Assembly: GCA_029721515.1 (NCBI GenBank)
Contig: CM056567.1
Location: 4,973,507 to 5,037,506, forward strand
Direction of reading: 5' to 3'
DNA length: 64,000 nucleotides
Origin: Synanceia verrucosa
Taxonomy: Eukaryota > Chordata > Actinopteri > Perciformes > Synanceiidae
Under the pieces are notes generated by a model. That model was given only the letters and a program-made list of their open reading frames with translations. It was not told the DNA's origin and did no database searches. A program made the translations under genes and the position numbers. This document shows, piece by piece, positions 12,201-23,634 of the stretch. How positions within the stretch are numbered: position 1 is the stretch's first letter; every line of letters starts with the position of its first letter.

Positions 12201-14502
12201 TAGAGGATCATTAAACACACAATGATGAAGAGGCTGAATTCCCCTTCCGTCACACTGAAGCTAGTGTATCACCTCTCGAACCGCTCTCCTCCCTGCTGGG
12301 TAGACCAGGAGCGTCAGATGGCTTTGATTGAAATAAAGAGGCGATGACCTTTGACCCCTCTCTACCTCCAACAGGAACGCATCCATGCAGCTCAGTGCTG
12401 GCGGGTCAAAAACATCAATAAATTCACACTAACGGTTATGGACTCACACAGGGACGGATGTAACGGCAGACTCGTGGAGACAGGAAGACAGAAAGTGTGA
12501 CTGAGAGAGAAATATGACGGCTCAGAGGACGGCAGGAGGCCATATTTCACATTCTTCGTCACACTCCCTATTACAGAACGACACCATCCTCACCTCTAAG
12601 ACCATACACCTGGGTGACATGAGGAGCACTTTCTCATCGAGTCCCGCCAGAAAACAGAGCCAATGTTTGTGTGCATTCAGATATGACATATCTACTCAAT
12701 CTGTGAAACAACTTAGACAGTCCAGGCTCGCACTGGCGGTCGTCCAAGCGTGAAGAGCAGAGCTGCTGCCAAATCAGAGTGGAGATAGTTGCTTGTTTGC
12801 CGGCGCGAACACGAGACGCCACATCTCAGATCATTTTGAGCAGATAAAGAGTCATCAGGGAGGAAAAGGTCTCAGCTGGGGATCCCATTAACACAACAAA
12901 CTGCCAGCCATATCACGTGTATCTTCACACGCACAAACACAACTTAGGAGTTGCTTTAATACTTCACGCTTAGTCAGGATGTGTTTCCATGCTGCACTGA
13001 CACTGGAGTAATTTCAAGATAAAGGATGACGCGTTCACAGACTGATGGTCAAAGAGCAGCATGTTATCAAAGATATTTGGCCGATGATTAGTCAGACATG
13101 GAGGAGGTTAGATAACGAGTTTGCCCACTGCTAATGAGAGACTCTGGAGGGAAAACAGGGAGAGCTGCACTGAAAGAGGAAGCCCGGTCCTCCACCCTGC
13201 AGCCTGAGCCTGAGAGCTGGGAGGACTCCTGTTTGGGAAATTAACAAATGGAGAGAGTAGGAGTAGGAAAAGGGAGTGTGTGTGTCCCTCTGCGCCAGAG
13301 CTGTGGTGCAATTTTTCAAGCATCCATGTGTGTTGCCTTAACATGCACGTGCTAGAGTGTATGTGCATAAGACTCTTTTGTTTGCCGGTGAAAGGGGGAG
13401 TTAGCACATAGACGCTGTTTCCTGGTGGATCACAAGTTATTTTTAACACGCAGCTCAACTTCCACAAGTTTGTCTTCAAGAGGAAACGCTCGCCATCCTC
13501 GCCTGTCTGAGCACCAATCAGGCCGTTTATGTCACACCTAACTGAGCTGCCATGATAAGAGCCATACTTCAGGCTTATCTGCACGGCTACTGGAGTCGAA
13601 CAGCTGTGAGGTTTAAAGCAGAGGATGTGGAGCTCAGCAGGGTCAGAGCGGTTTGGGTTGGATGTGTCGTGACAAACAGCCACAGCGTGTTCTTGTTGCA
13701 TGAGGATAAATATGATAAGGATGTACAAATGGATGTTAAATCAACATTTGTGCATGTACACAGTATATTTGGGGAACGTTAAATGACACAGATGTGAGAA
13801 ACCACAGAGGAGGACAGGTGAGGAATTCAATGCTGCCTTCACTGACTTGACCTCCTCTGTCTCCTTCTTCTCGTCTCTAAAGACCTCCTTAACTGCCGTC
13901 GATATCACACAGAAAATGACAACAGCCACATGGACTCTGTTGCTCTCAGGGTGAAGGAGGCCACGGAGATAAAAGACACTTTGCTGTCACCGAGAGCGCA
14001 TTTAAAACACTGGAGCTCATGTCAGAGGAGAGCGGCTCTTTATCCACATCAAAATAAGAAGAGTTCAGAAGCTCAAAAGACAGTCTCCTTCAATTATGTT
14101 TAAACGCAGCATCAGGAGGTCCGCTGATGGAGAGGCAAACACAGCACAGTAGATGGGCCTGTCACTGACTACCAGGCTTCATAATGAGAAGGCTTTGGAA
14201 TGAATACGATCTGACTTTATCAGCATTACTGGTAAGTTAAAAAATAAGACTAAAAAGAACCTGAATGTAATAAAATGTAAAATTTCACAAACCTTCAGTG
14301 TGTTTCTTTCTTTTCTATCTCACTGTACTCATACTTAACTACAGGCCTTTTGACAGCAGTGATTCTAACATTTCATAGCTGTTACTAACTCTGTTCTATT
14401 CAAGTGTTTGTTTGGTTTTTTTTAACACCTGTGCTTTTTCTACTGAAGGCCAATGATGGACAAAGACGTATGACATGCGGTAGAGGAAGTGGAGGTAGAC
14501 AG

Positions 14503-14541
<39 letters not shown>

Positions 14542-16940
14542 GATATGAAGACTATTTGACCGATGCAAGATCTCCACTCAAATATGGATATAAAATGGAA
14601 TATTACCCCACCAGTGGCTTCATCATTAGAAACACATGGTGCGCACACATATTTTGTAAACCCACCCAACTTTATTTTTAAACTCCAGTACAGATCTCAG
14701 ATGCTTTAAGTACTCTGTGTCAGCATGAAATTCATAGAAATGGGATGCACAAGACATCTACAGTTTGCTGTAATGATGCGTCCACAAAAGCATCTTGGGA
14801 TCGAATATTTCACTCGGTCTCATGTTAAGTGTCAGAGCATATAGATGATGTGAGGGGAAACAATGATTTTCAAGCTTTAAGCTACTTAAGGGGACATTTA
14901 ACGCAAAGCCCAGGATTTAAGAGGTTGAAAGAGGGAGGAAGAAAAAGGGGTTTACGTACCATAAATTGCAGTTTTCTTTGTATGTTTGCCCTGAAAAGAA
15001 CTTGACTCCATTTCTTTCACAGGTGCCTGAGAGGAGACAAAGATATAAGACTTAATATATGTGCAATTTACAAATGATACAAAAAGATGCACTTAGATAC
15101 ACAGCACTCACATTAAATATTATACAATCACAAATTTGGGATCGCAATAAAAAGAGCTAATAAACTCCCCAGGTGTGTGTGTGTGTGTGTGTGTGTGTGA
15201 GTGTGTGAGGATGTGAGGTCTAAGGAGCTCTGAGCTCCAGTAATCCAGTGTAGGAATGTGGCGTTAGCTTCTTTTCTGCCTTCCCAGGCTTCCTGGGCCC
15301 TCGTCATGCTTTAACCAGCTTACGCTCCACTTCACCACCTCTAGTGGGATCCAAGGGAAAAGGGACACAAAAGCAGTGCTTCCATCACATCCATGACTAA
15401 GTGCCAGAAAATCACTAAAATTTGTGAGCTGTGCGTCATCATAAACCACAAACCCAATGAATTAGCAGTGGCACAGCGTTAGCATTCCTTCTGAATGATT
15501 CTGATCCGTTACACTTAAAGTTTGAACCCTTCTCACTTACAGATTGTGAACATTATATTGTCTTGGTGACAGATTCACAATGAGGTTTATGTACGTGCTG
15601 ATTTACAGTGGAAGGTGCTGCTGTCACTGTGAATAACGTACGGTGTGAGCAGGTCTCCTTGCCTCTGGAGCGAGGCCCACAGCTCATTGTGTGATTTATG
15701 ACAGAGGCCCTCTGTTACCCATCATCCCCCTCACAGCTGTCTCACCCAGTCTGTCACAACTCAGTCACCACAGAGCGACGCTTTACTTACACTTCACTGA
15801 AAAAGTATAAAAGCTTAAGGTGACATGTTTGATATTTTTATATAATGGAGTGAAAATTAGAAAAAGCATGCACTGACTTTGAGGATATAATGAGAAAAGT
15901 TCAGCTGAATAAAGCCTTGAATACTGAGTTATGGGCTGCAGTAAGAGAAAGGACCTGTTGTAAACACCTGTCACCTCCTTCCTCTTGAAGCACATAGCTT
16001 CCCTGCAGGCCGGTGACTCTGTGGTACACATACGTTCCTGATCTTGTCGTCCAGGGAACACATACCTGCATCGACCCCTCTGCACCCGTCATCAGTCTCT
16101 CCCTCCCTCCACATTGCCCACATTCTTTCTCCCAACCTCCATTCATCCCTCCATCCACCCCTCCCCCCTCCCTCTGTCTAGGTTAATAAGAAGTCTACTG
16201 TTCCCTGCTCTGTTCACAGGTAGGCCTGTGCTGTCGCAGGAACATTTTACACCTCTGCAATGAAACATTTTAACTGCACGGTTAAGTTGATGGTAAAATG
16301 AGCTGTGTTATATTTAAATTTAAATCATCATTAATTTCAATTATTTGCAATATTAGAAGCTGTTTCCCCCATATCTAAATCTATTTTTATTTTTTGATTT
16401 ATTAATAAAAAGAGATTGGCAAGATATACAAAACATCCATGTGTCAAATTATTTCCATTAAGTCCTTTATCTTAACCATGCGTCTTTTTTGTGAGTTTAA
16501 GAAAACAGGTATGTAAATGTAATTAATTTCCAGATGTCATGATGCTTCAATGGTTCTGTGCTTAACTTAACACACCTGTAAAACTCACTGAATATAAAAC
16601 AAACACATTTACATACATATACACTTGTCTCACCTATGAAAGGTGGCGCCACGCCGAGACAGTGACCCCAGAAGTCGGGGCAGCAGTCGGCCACGGTGCG
16701 GTTGCAGAACAGGTCGCAGTAGCAGATGGTGTCCAGGTAGGGGACCGTGCACAGGTCATCTCTGCCCGGGCAGCAGCCTCCTCTCCTCTGGCAGTACGAG
16801 CCGAACGGGTCCCTGATGCCTCCAACATGGAGCGGACTGGCCAGCTCCCTCTTGGTCCTTCTGGACAGGATTGTCTCTGCAGTGTTTTCTGCCACCACCA
16901 GGAGCAGCAGTGCCGCCACAGTCAACAGGAAGAGCTTCAT
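1559..16940 (-). CDS. tinagl1: Tubulointerstitial nephritis antigen-like 1 (complete, 11 coding exons)
   Basis: Coding exons in transcript order: 16940-16634, 15026-14960, 9972-9880, 9788-9674, 8121-7995, 7733-7586, 7493-7307, 6151-6106, 5073-4950, 2162-2117, 1726-1559. Every junction has an AG acceptor and a GT donor, phases agree, and the sum is 1428 nt (475 aa; the mammalian protein has about 467). The order is a hydrophobic signal peptide (residues 1-17), a somatomedin-B-like Cys-rich domain (50-94), a second short Cys-rich segment (about 105-137) and a cathepsin-B-like C1 peptidase fold (about 210-460). Motifs LDEGIRYRLGT, EPLDQGNCAASWAFS and AANSWG identify the TINAG family; the overall match is to TINAGL1. 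Ser230 stands where the catalytic Cys would be, so the protein should be a non-proteolytic secreted matrix protein. The start is the first ATG before the signal peptide, with a splice acceptor 7 nt upstream. Confidence 0.96.
1826..1850. repeat. Perfect 11-bp inverted repeat, 3-nt loop
   Basis: AACTATCAAAC, AAT, GTTTGATAGTT: an 11-bp perfect stem with a 3-nt loop in the last tinagl1 intron, 100 nt upstream of the final acceptor. It may be the remnant of a MITE end or simply a hairpin. Confidence 0.6.
1880..2116. repeat. Possible retroposon 3' tail in tinagl1 last intron
   Basis: The segment is T-rich and ends with TTTCTTCGGGATGAATAAAG at about 2069-2088, a sequence resembling the 3' ends of common teleost LINE/SINE remnants. 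The resemblance is from memory and the 5' boundary is unclear. It lies just downstream, on the gene strand, of the small exon 10. Confidence 0.35.
5115..5172. repeat. (CA)n microsatellite, intron 8 of tinagl1
   Basis: Uninterrupted AC/CA run of 58 bp. On the transcribed strand it reads (UG)n and stops 41 nt before the exon 9 acceptor at 5073. Confidence 0.97.
5331..5390. repeat. (TG)n microsatellite, intron 8 of tinagl1
   Basis: About 60 bp of TG with one C interruption near the right end; opposite in sense to the neighbouring CA tracts. Confidence 0.97.
5527..5612. repeat. (CA)n microsatellite, intron 8 of tinagl1
   Basis: About 86 bp of CA with two CG interruptions near its right end (CACGCACACACACGCA). 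Confidence 0.97.
5721..5809. repeat. (CA)n microsatellite, intron 8 of tinagl1
   Basis: About 89 bp of CA with a CG and a TG interruption near the right end. Confidence 0.97.
6189..6242. repeat. (GA)n microsatellite upstream of tinagl1 exon 8
   Basis: Uninterrupted GA run of 54 bp. It reads (CU)n in the pre-mRNA and lies 37 nt upstream of the exon 8 acceptor at 6151. Confidence 0.97.
7307..8121 (-). CDS. tinagl1: tinagl1 exons 5-7 (N-lobe of the inactive cathepsin fold)
   Basis: Exon 5 (8121-7995) encodes residues 195-236 with EKWPGKIHEPLDQGNCAASW; Gln224 is the oxyanion-hole position and Ser230 replaces the nucleophilic Cys. Exon 6 (7733-7586) gives AVASDRISIQSMGHMTPQLS and GGCAGGRIDGAWWYLRRRG, the conserved disulfide region of cathepsin-B relatives. 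Exon 7 (7493-7307) gives VVTEDCYPYRPPQQ, then MMQSRSVGRGKRQATQRCPN and NDIYQSTPPYRLSTN. All match TINAGL1 closely. Confidence 0.95.
8122..9673. other. tinagl1 intron 4
   Basis: 1.55-kb intron between exons 4 and 5. Nothing coding was recognised; the minus-strand open frames here carry no known domain. No clear repeat was identified. Confidence 0.6.
9674..15026 (-). CDS. tinagl1: tinagl1 exons 2-4 (second Cys-rich segment and linker)
   Basis: Exon 2 (15026-14960, 67 nt) gives TCERNGVKFFSGQTYKENCN. Exon 3 (9972-9880, 93 nt) gives CTCGTTGRWECEQNACLMEP. Exon 4 (9788-9674, 115 nt) gives GWKAANYSQLYGMTLDEGIR and then YRLGTQRPSRTVMNMNEIQ. Together they form the VWC/follistatin-like Cys cluster, followed by the propeptide-like segment that leads into the C1 fold. 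Exon 4 contains the diagnostic LDEGIRYRLGT motif of TINAG proteins. The long gap between exons 2 and 3 is a 5-kb intron. Confidence 0.95.
10503..10927. mobile_element. TTAA-ended MITE-like repeat, longest clean copy
   Basis: Starts with a degenerate TTATAACTCTTTGAGTGTCAC and ends GGCGCTCAGTGACTTAA, so its ends are imperfect inverted repeats bordered by TTAA. Three related copies occur in the window: 23344-25409 (split by satellite and transposon), 54441-54629 (right half) and 55334-55514 (left half). Shared internal blocks include ACAAAATATTCTGTGG near the right end. It has no open reading frame. TTAA termini suggest mobilisation by a piggyBac-like transposase; that is inference. Confidence 0.6.
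14505..14536. repeat. (GT)n microsatellite
   Basis: 32 bp GT run within tinagl1 intron 3. Confidence 0.95.
15027..16633. other. tinagl1 intron 2
   Basis: 1.6-kb intron with a (GT)n tract at about 15173-15207. No coding exon was recognised. Confidence 0.6.
15173..15207. repeat. (GT)n microsatellite
   Basis: GT run with one GA interruption in tinagl1 intron 2. Confidence 0.95.
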
Positions 16941-16947
16941 GATAAAC
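16634..16947 (-). CDS. tinagl1: tinagl1 exon with start codon, signal peptide and somatomedin-B-like domain
   Basis: Acceptor CCCCTCAG precedes 16947; the ATG is at 16940. The protein begins with a 13-residue Leu/Val/Ala-rich core, then a basic stretch with LSRRTKRE (25-32) that could be cut by a furin-type protease. Cysteines at 50, 56, 57, 64, 73, 75, 79, 86, 87 and 94 give the paired-Cys pattern of TINAG-family somatomedin-B-like domains, ending in CNRTVADCCPDFW. An N-glycosylation sequon (NRT) lies at 80-82. The exon ends in phase 1 at donor GTGAGA (16633). Confidence 0.95.
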
Positions 16948-17924
16948 CTGAGGGGACAGGAAAGAGGACGTAAGGTGGGACTGTGTAATAAACGCTCTTC
17001 TATATAATATCTTACTCTTCATGTGGAAAAATGTTTGTCAACGTTGGCCTGCTTTTCCCAACTATCCAAACGCTTCACCCCCCCACAGGAAGACACAACG
17101 TGCCATCCACCTCCCACTGTGTATTCACATACACACTGACACATGTGCACTCAGCAGCACACACACACTCACATTTAAACAGAGCTGGCGTCAAACCCTC
17201 ATGAACCTTGGATATCATCTGCTTGTGTTTTTCCAACTTTCCCTTCAAGCATCCAAGACAAACAGCAGCTAAATATGAAAATGCACTTATCAAGAAAAGT
17301 GAAGGAAAACAAGCATGTGATGAGCTCTTTAAACGTGATGAATGCTACATGACCGGTTCACTTCTGACCTCAGGTTAAAGGCCTGTTAGCTACCAGTCAG
17401 TCCCACATTTTACAGTATTTTTCCTGAATAAGTTCTGTACATATACATAGCATCATATCTCAGTCCCAGAAATAAAGTAATGTCCTGCTGTCAAAGCTCA
17501 TCTGTCACACTCGAGGAAGTTGTCTGAGTGAGGAGACACGGCTCACGTCCAGTACTAATGGAGCTCAGAGACGTAAGTGTTTATCTAAATGTCAGGCTGG
17601 GCCATGGTAACAGGGCTGGCAGAGGGACACCATAAACATACAGTAAATGTTAGATCACTGAGAAATTTAAACTGCAGCTTGCATTATTTTTTATTATTTT
17701 ATTTTTTACTTTTATTATTTTATTTACGAATTACTTTTTTTGGGGGGAGATCAATGTTAAGAAATTACAAATAGATATTATATCAGAAGAAAGAGTATAT
17801 TGCCATATCAATATTTTTTCCCACCCCTAATAAATGTCTCTCACAGAAACTGATAAAGGATGACACTGATGCTTTTTTATCAGCTGCTATTGTGTCACTT
17901 TGTTTCAACCATTTCTTTATCTTT

Positions 17925-18040
17925 TTGCCTGTTAAAAGTTTTTTTTTCCTCAGTGGTTTGTAGATGGTGTCGTATCTTGTACAGAGTGTAAAGCCCTCTG
18001 AGCCAAATTTGTAATTTGTCAAAATAAAATGGACTTGACC
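17925..18040 (+). repeat. Probable SINE/LINE 3' end
   Basis: Ends ...AATTTGTAATTTGTCAAAAT and then AAAATGGACTTGACC, preceded by ACAGAGTGTAAAGCCCTCTG. This resembles the common teleost retroposon tail of the form CTATAAATAAAATTGACTTG. Family name not assigned. Confidence 0.45.
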
Positions 18041-18312
18041 ACATTCAGTGAGCAGACTGTGACTGTCAGGCTTCACAAAAGGTCAAATAATCATCCATAT
18101 GTGTTTGGTTGTGGATGTGCGAGAGCTGGTCTCAGGTTACTGACTGTGTGTGTCTGTACGGGCTGGGCAAAAAAAAGAAAAGACAAGGGGTTGGCCCTCT
18201 ACTTACATAAATAGCATATCATTAATTATTCAATCAGATCTCAGGGAACAATGGACGCCGGAAAAGATCTTTGCTGTCCCGTTTTCTGCATGACTGTGCC
18301 TTTAGTTAAAGT

Positions 18313-18314
<2 letters not shown>

Positions 18315-18359
<45 letters not shown>
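18315..18359. repeat. (CA)n microsatellite
   Basis: 45 bp CA run in the probable tinagl1 5' UTR intron. Confidence 0.96.
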
Positions 18360-18362
<3 letters not shown>

Positions 18363-19707
18363 GCATATGGCATGATGGGATGGGCAGGCCTCCTCCTTCA
18401 CACAAGTGTTTTGTTGTGGCAGACTCAGCGGTGCAATAAAACACCCAGCAGTCTGCTCGACGAGCTGCTGAGGCCTTTAGGTCAAACTGTCAGCATTAAA
18501 AAAAACACAATCGGCTGCTGACAGTCCCCCTAATCAATAACTTCCCTTAAAAGGGAACTTGTGGAGTAAAAACAATGTTTTTCTACAAATACTTTCAGCA
18601 TATGAACATATAGTTTCATACCGTTCTGAGAGATTTCAGCTGATGAGTCCATATTCTGGTTTTGAAGCTGCCATAGGGCCCATCAAGCTACCGATCACAC
18701 AATGCAACCACAGGACGGAGGAAGCACACAGGGCAACACACATAACAGACATTCAAAGTGTATATGCACACATCATACAGCAGTGGAAGTGACTTTTTCA
18801 CAGCTCACACCTGCTTGAGCTCAGTAAACTGAGCGGCACTGTGCTCAGATTAAATACCTTTGTCTTGATAATGTGAAACCACTTTCTACTGAAGATATTA
18901 CCTCTATAAAAGTTTTGTGCACATTTTAAATTTCAAATAAAATGTTTTCACCTCACCATTGAATTAGGATGGACGCAGAAACATCAGACAGATATTTCAA
19001 AACTATCTGCATGGTTGCTAGAGGTACATGACTAAATATACTTTGCAATTTAGGTGAACTCAACCTTTAATATTCCCTGCTCACACTTCACACTATGACC
19101 CCACTCTGTTACTTTGCTTCACACGGCTGAACTTTGAGATATCACAGCTCCACCCACCAGATAATGCAGACATCTTGGCTCAGTATATCTGCATAAAAGC
19201 CCTATCAGCTGTGTCCCACAGTCCTTGATGATGATCTGTCCAGCTCTATTTTTAAACCAGCCACCAGGTCATGGAGAACAAGGACCAGTTCTAACACTGT
19301 GCAGGTGTTTAATGAGGCCTGCAGCAACAGGTGAGTGACGGGATCACGTGTGGTGTGTGTTATCAGTCTCATTGTGAATTACACAAGAGGAGATGCCACA
19401 AACTCACTGGACTCAATAACCTTTTAAAAAAAAAACTCACCAGTCTCCCACTGATTCTTGAATGTTGTATCCCACAATCCCACACCCAGAAGGTAAATAT
19501 GTGGTAACAGTAAAGACTGTCTTTAACTAAATAGAGCACAGATGATTTAGCTGCAATACCACACATGACAGGCAAACATATAAGCTCAAAAGCTCCCATA
19601 AATCAAAAAACGTATTTGAAGTAACATGAGATCAGCACAGTGACGTTCAGCCTGCACCTGCCTGGAGTCCGGCTGCTGTTGAAAAGTGAAGAAGAAACTG
19701 TTGTTAC

Positions 19708-19883
19708 CTTGAGTTCAGAGAGAAATCCTGTTTTTTAATCCGACAGAAAACAGCAGGGCTTTGCTGATGTGCCGCTCAGGAAGTCATCCACAGGTGGAGA
19801 GTTAAAAAGTCAGCCTGTGTTGTCTCTGCTCCTCAGTGTGACTCTGGATCTGCTCTGTCAGACTCCGTCCTCTCTATATAGAG
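19708..19883 (-). promoter_or_regulatory. tinagl1: Probable tinagl1 promoter and 5' UTR exon
   Basis: On the minus strand a TATATA box lies at 19880-19875 within CTCTATATAGAG. Transcription would be expected to start near 19850. An exon running to 19708 then ends in ...CTCAAG followed by donor GTAACA. The next acceptor on this strand is the one at 16947, 7 nt before the tinagl1 ATG, giving a 2.8-kb 5' UTR intron. No ATG-initiated coding sequence in this exon leads into the gene. The TATA box and donor are seen directly; the assignment as the tinagl1 start site is inference. Confidence 0.6.
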
Positions 19884-22800
19884 CAGTAAGCAGGGCTATA
19901 ACCACTCCCCCTTCACTCTCTGGCCTGCTTCACTGCCTCCTGCCTCAAATCTGTCCTCTCTCACACACTTTCCCTTTGCTATCTATTCATGCCTTTCCTC
20001 TCCTTATCAGACTGGGACTTCCAAACGAAAAGTGAAATGGGTCACGGTCTCTTTTATTCCCTCTTCTTTTATTTTCTTTCCACCGTCACTTTCACCAGCA
20101 GCAGCAGCCGCTTCCCCTCCACAATCTGAGGCTTTTCCCTGCAGGGTCAAACCCACTTGTGGTCAGGCGCTGCTGACCTCCTGCTCACCATCTAGTGGTC
20201 ACTGGTTGCATATCTTCACCTCAGGGAGCCAGGAAATTATGGGATAGCCTCCCAGTTTCTAGAAACGACCCTGGAGGTGGGGCTTTGGCAGGTGCTTTAG
20301 GGAGAACAGGAACTATAAAATGTACAAAATGTTAGTGGGTGTTTGTTTTTCCATGTGAATCTGTTTACAACATTTGTCTTTATTTTGAAACATGCCCTCC
20401 TCTACAACCTGAATAGAGTCAAGAAATGAATAAAGGATGAGGACTCTCATAAAAGAGACAATATAAAACTATCAAGTGTGCATGATTTGTTTTGATGATC
20501 TGGATAGGAATACTAAATAGGCATTTAGGGGACAGACAAGGTGGTCCTGAGAGACACAGCTGTGCCATAAACCCCCCTTTGGGTTGATCAATAAGCTAAA
20601 GGCTGAATCAATAACAGTGTAAGTGTGCTGAGGCCTAAAGGACAAATGAGAACAAAAAAAAATGCTTTAACGTCATTCTAATCTGCTCAACATAATTAGC
20701 ACTTATAGAACATTTATAGAAAAAGAACAGGTCAGCCAAATCCTCAATCATATCACTATCTGCCAATACTAACATCAACAAACGAGTCAATGATTTCAAA
20801 CAATCTGAAATAGACGAGACAAATAAATGTCAGTCAGAGAGTTTTACACATCTTTATGTGACTTCAACACCTGCTTCCTCCACAAGTTTATTTGTGCTTC
20901 ATGAATTAGCTCCACATTGTCAACAACAACACAAAGCGTTCAGAGACACATGCCTCTGCTTCGTATTGAGATACAGCAACAAGGTAGGATTAAAAACAAA
21001 ACATGAAAACGTGAAATAATAATAATTTACTTAATTTCCCAGATTGGGATCAATAAAGTAAATATATTTTTTTCTATGAAATACTGAACTGAATAATGAA
21101 TTTGAGCGTACATAGAAAGTAACTTATCCAGAATTTTAAAAGGTAAAAGTCAAAGCCTTTTGCCAATAACATACACTATTCAAAACAGCATCTCTAACTT
21201 TTTTATTTCTGTATTTTTTTATATAGTTGGGGAGCTGCAGGTTGGATTTGAACGCAGTAACGACCTTAAACATGGAGACACAGTGACTCTAACTGACATG
21301 ACAGAAATGAAAGTTTCTGAGCGGAGAGGAGACAGTTCATGCAAACAGCTTTGGTTTTACACAACACTCTGATACAACACCATAATTACGGCTCTTCCTC
21401 AGCCTCAGCCTGAAACAATGTGCTCTAAGCTAATGTTTATTGTGTTTATTGTCACCACCTTCAGTAATTCACAGGTTTTACTGTACGTGATGTTGTTTAT
21501 CATCCAGATTCAGTTGCACTAACATGTAAAGAATGCTATTTTGCGCAACTACTGGCAGCAAATGAGTCACGTATAGAAGAGTGTGAAGCTTCGCTGATGG
21601 TAAACGCACAAGAGGTTGATTGTAGCCATCTGTAGGCGAAGGTGTGTTAGGACCCCCAGATAAGACGCCTGAATCAGAGGAGGAAGTCACCAGACAAGGG
21701 AGTGATTCATTTCCAATTCATCAGTAAAAGACCAGCAGAGTGAATCACCTTGGACGGCTGCTAGAAATATATTTCTCAACATCTGTAGGCGTTGTGTTGC
21801 AAGACTCATGTATGGGTGTACATTTGATATGTACACATGAAGGCCTGACCCTGTGTGGTGACTCAGGCCTCCAGATGTTTAACTGTGACACTTGATTATT
21901 CAGAGCAGCAGCAGAAGAAAGAAAGGGGAAGCAGATATCAGACCAGCAGCTTCTGTTTATGAGGTCATTTCCCCGAAAACAGACTGAACTGTGGAGGACA
22001 CACAAGGCAACAGTAGAGCCTATACACACACAAGGACTGTGTAGGGAACCATGCAAACAAAAAGACAGTTGTGTGCACTTATAGATGCATTTCTATCAAT
22101 GGGTTTGAAATGTGTGTTTGATAAGGAAACATCCAGAAGAATATTCTGGCACTGAACGGACACATGGCGTGGGCCAACAATCCCTCTCTTTCTCCTGATC
22201 ATTGCATCACAATCCTCCCATGATGCTACGCAGCGAGGCCGGGGATCCCAGCTGCACCCTGTCAGGGTGGAGGTCTCCTCTCCTGACCACATGTCCACCT
22301 CCAGCCCTCTGGTGCGTTTCCTGTTCCAGGAATAAACGGGACGACTGCAGCCGACATGATTGAGTTGGCGGCGCACACTCGTGTCCAGAACACATCTGCA
22401 AACTTTCTAGAAGTTTCTGACGGCGTTAGCAGCAGTCGTATGGAAACACGCCCACATGTTGTTGTCGATGAGAAGCGCAGACGTTTGGGACACGATCAGG
22501 ATTTTTATTGTACTGTTTGTTCTCTCGTTTCTGCAGCTGGAGTTATGGCACTGGACAGTTTTGTTTTCGAGAGCAGTCGATGTACTTCTGCTAGGGGGCT
22601 ACGTGCATCAACAAACAATCTAATGGTGTGGAATATGAGACACGCCTGTGCTAGTCCCCTTTTCTCTATATAATCCTCATGTTCAGATCAGTTTCAGGCT
22701 CAAATTCCTAGGGGGCGACTCGTCTGGTTGTATAGAAATCTATGAGAAAATGATCCTCAGTAAACATAAACATGAGTTTACGGTTTTCAATTCATCTTCA

Positions 22801-23343
22801 ATGCAGCATGACGTTCATTTAATAAATTATGGTCCTATTTAGAATCAAACAGACCATAAAGCAGGTGTGCCTGAATATGTCTTGTTCAGTGTTGGGTTGT
22901 ACTGAGCTCCATTCCATCCTAATAACCACCAAAAACCAAGATGGTGAGGGCCAATTTACTGAGCAAAACAACAGTCCACAAACCACTGGGTGATGTCCTG
23001 GAGACTACGTCCATTTCTTTTATGCAGTCTGCGAGAGCATGATATGAAAAGATGGTAACAGCTCAGTACAAACACTAGAGATACACACTGCGCACACATA
23101 TCTGTATATCATCATAAATGAGAAAACTCTCTGCTTCTGTTTTGTTGTTATAAAATTAATTATAGATGAAGTTGTCATGGTGCCAGGGAGGGCATGAAGA
23201 GCTGGACCTGTGTTCATGTTGAGGCAACAAACGCTCTCTGGTTCACGGGAAGATCGTGGTTTCATTTTAATGTTTATACATTCAACATGTCATGTCTTTC
23301 ATGCTTTTTCAGTATTCAGCCAACACCGTGATCTTTTCCTAAA
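19884..23343. other. Intergenic region upstream of tinagl1
   Basis: No gene recognised on either strand. A short probable retroposon tail with TTTCCCAGATTGGGATCAAT (about 21038-21057) is present. Open frames at 21478-22401 carry no identifiable domain. Motifs of the form CTAGGGGGC at about 22590 and 22709 partly resemble CTCF cores but deviate from it. Confidence 0.5.
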
Positions 23344-23589
23344 GTTTGAGTGCCATCGATGTATATATACATATATATATATATACACGTATATATACGT
23401 GTATATATATACACGTATATATACGTGTCTATATATATAGAAAATATATGACACGTATATATACGTGTATATATATACGTGTATATATATATACACGTAT
23501 ATATATACACGTATATATATATGTGTCATATTTCTAGACCCACAGAATATTTTGTACACATGTATATACACATATATGTGTATATACAC

Positions 23590-23625
<36 letters not shown>

Positions 23626-23634
23626 GTGTATATA

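Larger units (their letters stand above)
9973..14959. other. tinagl1 intron 3 (about 5 kb)
   Basis: Largest tinagl1 intron. It holds a TTAA-ended repeat (10503-10927) and a (GT)n tract (14505-14536). The rest is unremarkable. A 206-codon minus-strand frame at 13108-13728 shows no domain and is rejected as a gene. Confidence 0.6.
16948..19707. other. Probable tinagl1 5' UTR intron
   Basis: If the 5' exon at 19708-19850 is right, this is intron 1. It contains a (CA)n tract at 18315-18359 and a probable retroposon tail at about 17925-18040. No coding exon was recognised. Confidence 0.45.

Noticed and set aside
13108..13728. 206-codon minus-strand frame, the longest in the window
   Set aside because: Lies in tinagl1 intron 3 with no domain, no splice support and a composition like the surrounding intron.
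16662..17022. Open frames on both strands over tinagl1 exon 1
   Set aside because: Shadow frames of the GC-rich first coding exon.
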